Positions 8,156 to 14,695 of a stretch of 55,499 nt of DNA are shown here, piece by piece (positions within the stretch are counted from its first letter, which is position 1; each line of letters begins with the position of its first letter). The translations under genes were made by a program, and so were the position numbers. Below the pieces are notes generated by a model. It did no database searches. It worked only from the letters and a program-made list of their open reading frames with translations, and was not told where the DNA came from. Location of the stretch: positions 1 through 55,499 of the forward strand of contig CAYMEW010000029.1 in NCBI GenBank assembly GCA_964389755.1. The letters run 5' to 3'. This DNA comes from JBBSUQ01 sp964389755 (GTDB taxonomy: Bacteria; Bacteroidota; Bacteroidia; Flavobacteriales_D; Crocinitomicaceae).

Positions 8156-8166
8156 GACAGACTGTC
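8156..8166. promoter_or_regulatory. Palindrome GACAG-A-CTGTC upstream of grpE
   Basis: A perfect 11-bp palindrome 19 bases before the likely -7 box of the grpE-dnaJ operon, so it overlaps the -33 region. This is where a heat-shock repressor or activator would act. It does not match the CIRCE element. Regulatory function is inferred from position. Confidence 0.4.
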
Positions 8167-8185
8167 TGTATTTAACGCATGGCAG

Positions 8186-8193
8186 CATCTTTG
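8186..8193 (+). promoter_or_regulatory. -7-like box of grpE (CATCTTTG)
   Basis: Matches TAnnTTTG at all but the first position, 28 bases before the grpE start. Confidence 0.4.
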
Positions 8194-8221
8194 CTGAAAG
8201 CAGACCAAACGAAAAGAAATT

Positions 8222-8761
8222 ATGGCAGAAGAAAAGGATATACACGAAGAAGAAGTGTCAAAAGAGAACGGTAAATCCGAAGGAACAGCCGGAGAAGCAG
8301 AAGCTCAAAGCGGTAAGGAAGCGACTGCGGAAGAGAAATATGCAGAGCTCAACGATCGTTTTCTGCGTCTTTATGCCGAGTTTGAGAATTTCCGTCGTCG
8401 CACCAACAAGGAAAAACTCGACCTGATCAATTCCGCATCGTCCGGTGTGTTGAAAGACATGCTCCCGGTGCTCGACGATTTTGAAAGGGCGATCCAAAAT
8501 AACGATAAGGTAGAAGACGTGCAGGCGATGCGTGAAGGTTTCCTGCTTATTTACAATAAATTCAAGCATGTTCTCGAAGCAAAAGGCCTCAAGCCGATGC
8601 AGTCAAAGGGCGAAGCTTTCGACAGTGAACTGCACGAAGCGGTGGCAAATATCCCGGCACCGGAGGACGAACTGAAGGGAAAGGTCATTGAGGATGTCGA
8701 AAAAGGATATTACCTCAACGACAAAGTGATCCGTTTTGCAAAAGTGGTCGTTGGAAACTAA
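8222..8761 (+). CDS. grpE: Nucleotide exchange factor GrpE
   Basis: A 179-residue co-chaperone that makes DnaK release ADP and substrate. The first 35 residues are acidic and disordered; a long helix begins around ELNDRFLRLYAEFENFRRR, then VLDDFERAI, and the beta domain ends with KGYYLNDKVIRFAKVVVG, all family hallmarks. dnaJ starts 22 bases downstream, so both form one heat-shock operon; dnaK is not in the window. Confidence 0.95.
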   Translation: MAEEKDIHEEEVSKENGKSEGTAGEAEAQSGKEATAEEKYAELNDRFLRLYAEFENFRRRTNKEKLDLINSASSGVLKDMLPVLDDFERAIQNNDKVEDVQAMREGFLLIYNKFKHVLEAKGLKPMQSKGEAFDSELHEAVANIPAPEDELKGKVIEDVEKGYYLNDKVIRFAKVVVGN

Positions 8762-8783
8762 AACCATCCGAGAGTAAAAACAC

Positions 8784-9893
8784 ATGAGTCAAAAAAGAGA
8801 TTATTACGAAGTACTGGGCGTTGCTAAAAATGCGTCGGAAGCTGAAATCAAAAAGGCATACCGGAAACTTGCGTTAAAATACCACCCGGACAAGAACCCG
8901 GGGGACAAAGACATGGAAGATCACTTCAAGGAAGCTGCAGAGGCTTACGAAGTGTTGAGCAACCAGGAAAAAAGAGCACGCTACGACCGTTTCGGACATG
9001 CCGGCATGAACGGAGGTTTCTCCGGAGGCGGTATGAACATGGACGATATCTTCTCCCAGTTCGGGGATATTTTCGGAAGTGCGTTCGGCGGATCTTTCGG
9101 AGGAGCACGTGGCGGTTCGCGCACCGTACGCGGTTCGAACCTGCGCGTTAAAATGAAACTGACGCTGGAAGAAGTAGCCAACGGAGTCAAAAAGAAGATC
9201 AAGGTCAATAAACTGGTGAATGCGGACGGCGTTACCTACAAGGATTGCACGACCTGTAACGGAACCGGCCGGATCACGCGTGTGGCGCAAACGTTCTTAG
9301 GTGCAATGCAAACGCAGACAACCTGTAACGTGTGCCAGGGTGCCGGCAAAGTGATCGATAAGAAACCGGCCGATGCCGATGCGCATGGACTCAAACGCCA
9401 GGAAGAAGTGGTGGAAATTGAGATCCCGGCAGGTGTGGAAGAAGGAATGCAACTCAGTGTTTCCGGAAAAGGCAATGCCGGACCTTTCAACGGAATCCCC
9501 GGTGACCTGATCGTTGTGATCGAGGAAGTACCGCACGAGCTCCTGCGCCGCGACGGTGAAAACCTCCACTACGAGGCATTCGTGAACTTTGTAGACGCGG
9601 TACTCGGAGAATCGATTGAAGTGCCGACCGTATCGGGAAAAGCCAAGATCAAGATCGAGCCGGGTACGCAGAGCGGAAAGATGCTGCGCCTGAAAGGCAA
9701 AGGTCTGCCCGTTTTACAGGGCTACGGACATGGAGATCTTTTCGTGCACATCAATGTGTGGACGCCCAAAAAGGTATCCAAAGAAGAAAAAGAAACACTC
9801 CTGAAATTGCGTGACAGCGATAATTTCACACCGAACCCGGACGGCAACGAAAAAGGGTTCTTTCAGCGTGTGAAAGATATGTTTCACGGATAA
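8784..9893 (+). CDS. dnaJ: Chaperone protein DnaJ
   Basis: A 369-residue Hsp40 co-chaperone that delivers substrates to DnaK and stimulates its ATPase. The J domain has HPD at residues 34-36; a glycine-rich region spans about 71-113; the zinc domain has only two CxxCxGxG repeats (C155/C158 and C181/C184) in place of the four in E. coli; the C-terminal substrate-binding domains follow. Two-repeat zinc domains are, as I recall, usual for Flavobacteriales DnaJ, so the gene is probably intact. A strong terminator follows. Confidence 0.95.
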   Translation: MSQKRDYYEVLGVAKNASEAEIKKAYRKLALKYHPDKNPGDKDMEDHFKEAAEAYEVLSNQEKRARYDRFGHAGMNGGFSGGGMNMDDIFSQFGDIFGSAFGGSFGGARGGSRTVRGSNLRVKMKLTLEEVANGVKKKIKVNKLVNADGVTYKDCTTCNGTGRITRVAQTFLGAMQTQTTCNVCQGAGKVIDKKPADADAHGLKRQEEVVEIEIPAGVEEGMQLSVSGKGNAGPFNGIPGDLIVVIEEVPHELLRRDGENLHYEAFVNFVDAVLGESIEVPTVSGKAKIKIEPGTQSGKMLRLKGKGLPVLQGYGHGDLFVHINVWTPKKVSKEEKETLLKLRDSDNFTPNPDGNEKGFFQRVKDMFHG

Positions 9894-9912
9894 TCCCAAA
9901 GAATAAGCTAAG

Positions 9913-9940
9913 AATGCCGGTTTTACGACCGGCATTTTTT
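9913..9940 (+). terminator. Rho-independent terminator after dnaJ
   Basis: Perfect 9-bp stem AATGCCGGT / ACCGGCATT with a 6-base loop, followed by a T run. Confidence 0.9.
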
Positions 9941-10083
9941 ATTTTTAGACCATGGAATATGCATACACCGGCCGGTTTGTCTGTACATTTTTACGAAGTA
10001 CCGGAATGGTAGTTATACAGGCTCAGCCATACAGTTGGTATGCGTTTGCCTTACCGCAGGGATACTCAAAGATGCCTGTTGGT

Positions 10084-10116
10084 ACGGTTCAACCACGGTT
10101 CAACCACGGTTCAACC
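10084..10116 (+). repeat. Three tandem copies of ACGGTTCAACC
   Basis: Three perfect, directly adjacent 11-bp copies at 10084-10094, 10095-10105 and 10106-10116. The 11-bp period is about one helical turn, so the copies lie on the same face of the DNA. Confidence 0.9.
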
Positions 10117-10204
10117 CGGCCTCTGTCTTCCTTCAACGGAAAGACGCATTTTAATCCGGCCTGCGCTTCTTTTTGGCGGATTCGAAAAGGGAATGACTTT
10201 TTCG

Positions 10205-10239
10205 CGCTCTGCAGAGCGACGACAGGCAGGCTGCCTGTC
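10205..10239. repeat. Two adjacent perfect palindromes
   Basis: CGCTCTGCAGAGCG (10205-10218) is a perfect 14-bp palindrome. Two bases on, GACAGGCAG-G-CTGCCTGTC (10221-10239) is a perfect 9+1+9 palindrome followed by TATTTAAAAAA. The second could act as a weak terminator. It shares the CAGGCAG core with a palindrome at 14596-14613. Confidence 0.85.
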
Positions 10240-10304
10240 TATTTAAAAAACGTACCGGCCGCAGGTTTGTTGCCTTTTTCATTCATCCAAACAACCAGTT
10301 TCCC

Positions 10305-11189
10305 ATGAACAGTACCGACCCGGTGAACGCATCTCCACGCGCCTTTGGACCTTATTTACTCAGCTTTTTTGCTGTTATCACGACCTTCGTGTACCTCGGT
10401 CAGTTACCGCGATACATTCACCTGTACATTCAGACGGACAGCATGCACCTGGCCCAATACCTCACGTTGGAGGAGCAAATGGACCTGATGGGTAAAAACG
10501 TATTCCTGATCTACATGTTCATGCCCTTTGTGCTGGCACTCGGCGTGCTGATCCTCTGTCACCGGTATTTACTTGGAAAAACAGTGCTGAGCCTCTTCAC
10601 TTCACGCACGCGTTTTGACGCGAAACGCTTTTTCACGATGTTCTTCCTGTGGATGTTCATCAACCTGTGTTTCGTCTCGTATGCCGTTTTCACGAGTCCG
10701 GACATTCAATCAGATCCGCAGTGGACAAGCTGGTTCGGTCTGCTGGGTATCTGCCTGGTTTTCGTTCCTGTGCAGATTGCATTCGAAGAAGCCTTTTTCA
10801 GGGGATTTTTAGCCGATATGATCCGTTTCCGCTGGACGAATCGCTGGGTTGTTGTTTGCGCAACCGCCCTCCTGTTTGCCCTCATGCATGCCGGGAATCC
10901 GGAAGTGAGCGCCATCGGTCCGATTATCATGCTTTATTACCTCGCACTGGGCGTATTCCTGGGTATCCTTGCCATCTTTGACCGCGGACTTGAACTGCCC
11001 ATGGGGTTTCATTACGCCAATAACCTCGTGGGACTGCTGATTATTTCAAGCAGTTGGGGTGCGCTGCCGACAGATGCCCTGTTTATCGATGACGCGGCAC
11101 CGTCATTCGGCTTCTTTAACTGGCTCGAGATCGGCGTCGTACTACCGGCTATTCTGTTAATTTTCCGGAAAATATATCGCTGGAAATAG
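10305..11189 (+). CDS. CPBP family intramembrane metalloprotease
   Basis: A 294-residue membrane protein with about eight hydrophobic segments. It carries the three motifs of the CPBP (CAAX protease and bacteriocin-processing, Abi) family: EEAFFRG (161-167), FALMHAG (191-197) and HYANN (236-240). These supply the glutamates and histidines of the presumed active site inside the membrane. Bacterial members act in prenyl-protein-like processing, peptide maturation or self-immunity, but the substrate here cannot be guessed; no bacteriocin gene is nearby. It stands alone before the arsenosugar operon. Confidence 0.88.
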   Translation: MNSTDPVNASPRAFGPYLLSFFAVITTFVYLGQLPRYIHLYIQTDSMHLAQYLTLEEQMDLMGKNVFLIYMFMPFVLALGVLILCHRYLLGKTVLSLFTSRTRFDAKRFFTMFFLWMFINLCFVSYAVFTSPDIQSDPQWTSWFGLLGICLVFVPVQIAFEEAFFRGFLADMIRFRWTNRWVVVCATALLFALMHAGNPEVSAIGPIIMLYYLALGVFLGILAIFDRGLELPMGFHYANNLVGLLIISSSWGALPTDALFIDDAAPSFGFFNWLEIGVVLPAILLIFRKIYRWK

Positions 11190-11221
11190 GCAATCGGGTT
11201 CATTCCTCACGTTAATTTGTG

Positions 11222-11229
11222 TAAGTTTG
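11222..11229 (+). promoter_or_regulatory. -7 promoter box of the arsenosugar operon (TAAGTTTG)
   Basis: A perfect TAnnTTTG box 80 bases before the first gene of the operon, giving a leader of roughly 75 bases. Confidence 0.5.
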
Positions 11230-11252
11230 ACTGCCGGACCTTCAAAAAATCC

Positions 11253-11268
11253 GGGTTGTTAACAATCC
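11253..11268. promoter_or_regulatory. Palindrome around TTGTTAACAA in the arsenosugar leader
   Basis: Perfect 10-bp palindrome TTGTTAACAA (11256-11265), extended by GG/CC after one mismatch on each side. It lies about 20 bases after the expected transcription start, a position suited to a repressor. The regulator is unknown. Confidence 0.3.
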
Positions 11269-11309
11269 ACAGGACCGGTTTTTACGTATATCTGTTAAAC
11301 GAAAACGCA

Positions 11310-11642
11310 ATGGAAACTTATTACAATCCCGAAGACCTCAAGAAGTTCGGAAACATCACTGATTTTCAAAAAGAACTGGGCGATAAATTCTTTGATTATT
11401 ACGGAAACGTATTCAAAGAAGGTGCTCTCAGCGCCCGCGAAAAATCCCTGATCGCACTGGCGGTGGCACACGCGATTCAGTGTCCGTATTGCATAGATGC
11501 TTATACGCAGGACTCTATGGAAAAAGGGTATGACGAAGAGCAGATGATGGAAGCCGTGCACGTCGCAGGCGCTATTCGTGGAGGTGCGTCTCTCGTACAT
11601 GGCGTACAAATGATGAATAAGTACAAGAAACTTTCCATGTAA
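11310..11642 (+). CDS. Arsenosugar biosynthesis-associated peroxidase-like protein (CMD fold)
   Basis: A 110-residue protein of the carboxymuconolactone decarboxylase/AhpD-like fold. The redox pair is C58-PY-C61 in HAIQCPYCIDAYTQ, with AREKSLIALAVAHA before it and a conserved EAVHVAGAIRGGASLVHG after it. This exact pattern is what I know as the peroxidase-like protein encoded next to arsS. The ATG at 11310 is chosen; the open frame extends 31 codons upstream without family-like sequence. It heads a four-gene operon and starts 21 bases before arsS. The exact reaction is not established. Confidence 0.82.
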   Translation: METYYNPEDLKKFGNITDFQKELGDKFFDYYGNVFKEGALSAREKSLIALAVAHAIQCPYCIDAYTQDSMEKGYDEEQMMEAVHVAGAIRGGASLVHGVQMMNKYKKLSM

Positions 11643-11663
11643 GCGAAAACTCCTTATAACAAT

Positions 11664-12701
11664 ATGATCAAATCGCTCAAAGCACAAAAACACAATCTTT
11701 CAGAAACAGAAAATCAGCTGCACCTCCTTCGGGAAGCGGGACTGACCTCCTTCCGGGATAAATTGAAGGAATCCGGTCTTTACCCGTTAAAACCGACCCA
11801 ACTGGAGATCTTCCAGATCAACGTGGGAAAAATGTGCAACCAGGTTTGCAAGCACTGCCATGTGGATGCCGGTCCGGATCGAAAAGAGATCATGACGCGC
11901 GAAACCATGCAACTTTGCCTGGACGCTATTGAAAAGTCCGGTTGTCATACCGTGGACCTTACCGGCGGTGCTCCCGAAATGAACCCGGATTTCCGCTGGT
12001 TCGTGGAAGAACTCTCCAAAAAGGGAAAGAAGGTGATCGTACGCTGCAACCTGACTATCATCGTTGCCAATAAAAAATATTACGACCTGCCGGAGTTTTT
12101 TAAAAAACACGAGGTAGAAGTGGTCTCTTCCCTCCCCTATTTCAGTGCTGTTAAAACGGACTCGCAACGGGGGGAAGGCGTGTTTGAGAAAAGTATCCGT
12201 GCCTTAAAAATGCTGAATGAAGTCGGCTATGGTATGGAAGGTAGCGGACTGACGCTGAACCTGGTCTACAATCCGTCGGGTGCGTTCTTGCCGCCGGCAC
12301 AGGCCGAACTCGAAGCGGAATTCCGCACCAAGCTGCGTAGCCGTTACGACATCGAATTCAATCACCTGCTGGCTATCACCAATTTGCCGGTTAGCCGGTA
12401 CCTGCAATACCTCGTCGCTTCCGGGAACTATGGCGAGTACATGGAAAAACTGGTCAATGCGTACAATGCCGGAGCAGCAGCCAATGTCATGTGTCGCAAT
12501 ACGATCTCGGTGAGTTGGGACGGTTACCTCTACGACTGTGATTTCAACCAGATGCTGGACCTGCACGTGGCCGTAAAAAAATCGAAGCATCTTTCTGATT
12601 TCGATGCGGATGAACTTGCTGCGCGAACGATTGTCATTAACGAGCACTGCTACGGCTGTACGGCCGGTGCGGGATCAAGCTGCGGAGGATCGACCACGTA
12701 A
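11664..12701 (+). CDS. arsS: Arsenosugar biosynthesis radical SAM protein ArsS
   Basis: A 345-residue radical SAM enzyme. The [4Fe-4S] cysteines are C58, C62 and C65 in MCNQVCKHCHVDAGP, followed by LTGGAPEMNP for SAM binding. The C-terminus has extra cysteines: MCRNTISVSWDGYLYDCDFNQ and HCYGCTAGAGSSCGG (C329, C332, C340), probably for a second cluster. In cyanobacteria ArsS joins a 5'-deoxyadenosyl group to methylated arsenic, the first dedicated arsenosugar step. The family is annotated as (seleno)protein; here cysteine codons are used at the visible positions. It overlaps the next gene by one base. Confidence 0.9.
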   Translation: MIKSLKAQKHNLSETENQLHLLREAGLTSFRDKLKESGLYPLKPTQLEIFQINVGKMCNQVCKHCHVDAGPDRKEIMTRETMQLCLDAIEKSGCHTVDLTGGAPEMNPDFRWFVEELSKKGKKVIVRCNLTIIVANKKYYDLPEFFKKHEVEVVSSLPYFSAVKTDSQRGEGVFEKSIRALKMLNEVGYGMEGSGLTLNLVYNPSGAFLPPAQAELEAEFRTKLRSRYDIEFNHLLAITNLPVSRYLQYLVASGNYGEYMEKLVNAYNAGAAANVMCRNTISVSWDGYLYDCDFNQMLDLHVAVKKSKHLSDFDADELAARTIVINEHCYGCTAGAGSSCGGSTT

Positions 12702-13297
12702 TGCGGGACGCACTGATCATATTCCAGAAAAACCCGATCGCCGGGAAAACCAAAACGCGCCTGGCCGCAACGATCGGGAACGAAAAGGCATTACGCGTAT
12801 ACGACGAACTTCTGAATCACGTTCACGGAGTTTGCGGTTCTGTAAATGCCGATAAATTCCTTTACTTTTCGGACCACACGGACTCCGAAGATCCACGCTG
12901 GAACAAAGGGTACCGGTTCTTTGTACAGCAGGGCGCCGATCTCGGGCTGCGCATGCGCAACGCTCTCAATGACCGACTTCAGGAAGGTTACTCACGCGTG
13001 GTACTCATCGGTACGGATTGTTACGAACTCACGAGCGAGGTGATCCGGGATGCATTCGAGGCTCTCGATAACACGGATTACGTATTCGGCCCTGCGGAGG
13101 ATGGCGGTTATTACCTGGTTGGCGCGCGCGTCGTACACAATGCCGTATTCCTGGATAAAAGCTGGAGTCATGAGCAGGTATTGCAGGAAGCGCTGGATTC
13201 CGTGGCGCTTTCAGGTGCCAGTCACGCACTTGTGGCAACCCTGCCGGACGTCGATCGCGAAGCAGATTTGAAAACCCTGCGCCGGCTAATCGATTAA
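12701..13297 (+). CDS. DUF2064/TIGR04282-type arsenosugar biosynthesis glycosyltransferase
   Basis: A 198-residue protein with a nucleotide-sugar transferase fold. The N-terminus IIFQKNPIAGKTKTRLAA binds the nucleotide; VLIGTDCYEL and FGPAEDGGYYLVG are typical of the DUF2064 family. Such genes, paired with a second glycosyltransferase, are known beside arsS and are thought to add sugar to the arsenic nucleoside. Its ATG overlaps the arsS stop (TAATG), so translation is coupled. Substrate specificity is inferred from context only. Confidence 0.85.
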   Translation: MRDALIIFQKNPIAGKTKTRLAATIGNEKALRVYDELLNHVHGVCGSVNADKFLYFSDHTDSEDPRWNKGYRFFVQQGADLGLRMRNALNDRLQEGYSRVVLIGTDCYELTSEVIRDAFEALDNTDYVFGPAEDGGYYLVGARVVHNAVFLDKSWSHEQVLQEALDSVALSGASHALVATLPDVDREADLKTLRRLID

Positions 13298-13298
13298 C

Positions 13299-13988
13299 AT
13301 GCACATTGCCGTAATCATACCTGTTCTGAATGAGGTCGAGGCACTTCCCCGCCTGCTTGATTACCTCGCAAGCGTACCCGGACAGGAGTTTTTTTCAATT
13401 ACACTTGTTGATGGCGGCAGTACGGACGGTTCGCCCGACATTGCCGAATCGCGGAATATACGCTGCCTCCCCTGTGAACGCGGAAGAGCATTGCAACTGA
13501 ACTACGGAGCCGCGCATACTACGGAACCCATACTCTATTTTTTGCATGCCGACGTGCTGCCGCCCCGCAATTTTGTGGCAGATATCCAAAAAGAGGTCTC
13601 AAACGGTATTCAGATCGGATGTTATCGCTTTCGTTTTGACTCTCAAAAGCTAATGCTCCGGATCAATTCCTATTTTACCCGTTTTGACCGGATGTGGTGC
13701 CGCGGTGGCGATCAGTCTCTTTTTATCAGTCGCGCGTTGTTCGAAAAACTGGGTGGTTTCGATACGTATTACAGCATTATGGAAGAATACGACCTGATCC
13801 GCCGGGCACGCAAAACCGAAACCTTTCGCATTATGACTGATGAAGTCGTTGTGTCGGCCCGCAAGTATTCCACGAATTCGTGGCTGCGTGTACAACTTGC
13901 CAACTTAAATGCCTTCCGCATGTTCCGGCGCGGCGCCCATCCGGACGCTATTCGAAAAGCGTACCAGGATCGACTAAATCCCTTCTGA
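13299..13988 (+). CDS. TIGR04283-type arsenosugar biosynthesis glycosyltransferase
   Basis: A 229-residue family 2 (GT-A) glycosyltransferase. IIPVLNEVEALPRLLDYL starts the nucleotide-binding fold, VDGGSTDGSPDIAES is the acidic strand, FLHADVLPP holds the DxD-like metal site, and WCRGGDQSLFISRALFEKLGGF the acceptor region. No membrane segment is seen. It is separated from the preceding transferase by a single base and ends the operon. Presumed to glycosylate the arsenic nucleoside product or a derivative. Confidence 0.87.
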   Translation: MHIAVIIPVLNEVEALPRLLDYLASVPGQEFFSITLVDGGSTDGSPDIAESRNIRCLPCERGRALQLNYGAAHTTEPILYFLHADVLPPRNFVADIQKEVSNGIQIGCYRFRFDSQKLMLRINSYFTRFDRMWCRGGDQSLFISRALFEKLGGFDTYYSIMEEYDLIRRARKTETFRIMTDEVVVSARKYSTNSWLRVQLANLNAFRMFRRGAHPDAIRKAYQDRLNPF

Positions 13989-14023
13989 TAAAATACGTTA
14001 AAAGAATTCCGGCAGACGATCCA

Positions 14024-14071
14024 AATGCGCTGTGGAACGTAATTACTACCAAACACATCAAACAGCGCATT
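14024..14071 (+). promoter_or_regulatory. 10-bp inverted repeat ending at the start codon of 14072
   Basis: AATGCGCTGT (14024-14033) pairs perfectly with ACAGCGCATT (14062-14071); the right arm touches the ATG at 14072. In the mRNA this would form a 10-bp stem with a 28-base loop that covers the ribosome landing site. Confidence 0.5.
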
Positions 14072-14506
14072 ATGAAAAAGTACATTTTAATGACAGCAAT
14101 CGCAGCCCTTAGCAGCCTATACGCAGCAGCGGGGAACGAACTCCCGACTATTGACAAGCAAATGCTTTCCGAAGCATCCGTTTTTGCGGACAAAATGGCC
14201 TCCGAGCCCGTACTCATCGTGTATCGCAAAGGATTTCCCTACGGCATATTTACGAAGTACCAGGTAACTATCGACGGGGAAGCGACCGATACGCTCTCCA
14301 ACAAGGAAGTTGAGCAATTTACACTCACTCCCGGTTCGCACACCGTTGCGCCTAAGAAAGCAAAACGCGGTGTTACGATCCAGGCTGAGCCGGGCAAGAC
14401 GGTCGTTGTCAAATACGCGACCCGCTTCGGACTCTTCGGTGCCCGTCCGAAACTCAAAGTGATGGAACTGGGCGAAGCGCAGGCTGATTCTGACCTTGTG
14501 AAGTAA
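14072..14506 (+). CDS. Exported protein of unknown function
   Basis: A 144-residue protein with a signal peptide (MKKYILMTAIAALSSLYAAAG). The mature part contains FPYGIFTKYQVTIDGEATDTLSNKEVEQFTL in pieces, then TPGSHTV and EPGKTVVVKYATR, a strand pattern reminiscent of small PEGA/DUF2846-like beta domains, but I cannot assign it. The start is the ATG directly after the inverted repeat; the open frame upstream belongs to the preceding gene region. A strong terminator follows, so it is probably transcribed alone or as the tail of the arsenosugar operon. Confidence 0.7.
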   Translation: MKKYILMTAIAALSSLYAAAGNELPTIDKQMLSEASVFADKMASEPVLIVYRKGFPYGIFTKYQVTIDGEATDTLSNKEVEQFTLTPGSHTVAPKKAKRGVTIQAEPGKTVVVKYATRFGLFGARPKLKVMELGEAQADSDLVK

Positions 14507-14529
14507 CGAAATACTTTTATAGAAAGATG

Positions 14530-14562
14530 ATACCGGACGAAACTTTAGTCCGGTATTTTTTT
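14530..14562 (+). terminator. Rho-independent terminator
   Basis: Perfect 9-bp stem ATACCGGAC / GTCCGGTAT with a 9-base loop, followed by a T run. Confidence 0.9.
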
Positions 14563-14595
14563 GCCTTCAGATGCGGTTATTTAGCCGTTAAAAAT

Positions 14596-14613
14596 TGCCT
14601 GCGCGGCCAGGCA
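14596..14613. repeat. Palindrome TGCCTG-CGCGGC-CAGGCA
   Basis: A perfect 6+6+6 inverted repeat followed by GCC. Its right arm reads CAGGCAG at 14608-14614, the same heptamer as in the palindrome at 10221-10239. Confidence 0.6.
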
Positions 14614-14642
14614 GCCGCTGATTCGGACACTGATCAATCAAT

Positions 14643-14671
14643 AAAACCCGGCCGTACAGAGACCGGGTTTT
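14643..14671 (-). terminator. Terminator of the T9SS gene on the minus strand
   Basis: Perfect stem AAAACCCGG / CCGGGTTTT; on the minus strand the stem ends in TTTT followed by ATTG. The T tract is short, so strength is uncertain. Confidence 0.6.
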
Positions 14672-14695
14672 AAACCATATTAATAATTAAAGGGT

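Larger units (their letters stand above)
9941..10304. other. Gene-free stretch with repeats and palindromes
   Basis: About 360 bases with no convincing gene. It holds the palindrome ACCGGCCGGT (9967-9976), a triple tandem repeat (10084-10116) and two adjacent perfect palindromes (10205-10239). A 118-codon open frame crosses all of it but looks like chance: it translates the repeats and has no domain-like pattern. The stretch could be an untranslated RNA, a dispersed repeat element or a remnant of inserted DNA. Confidence 0.5.

Noticed and set aside
8784..9893. DnaJ as damaged because it has two zinc repeats rather than four
   Set aside because: The frame is intact and two-repeat zinc domains are, as I recall, normal for Flavobacteriales DnaJ.
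9952..10308. 118-codon plus-strand open frame after dnaJ
   Set aside because: It translates the tandem repeats and palindromes, has no domain-like pattern and no promoter-start relation; treated as gene-free.
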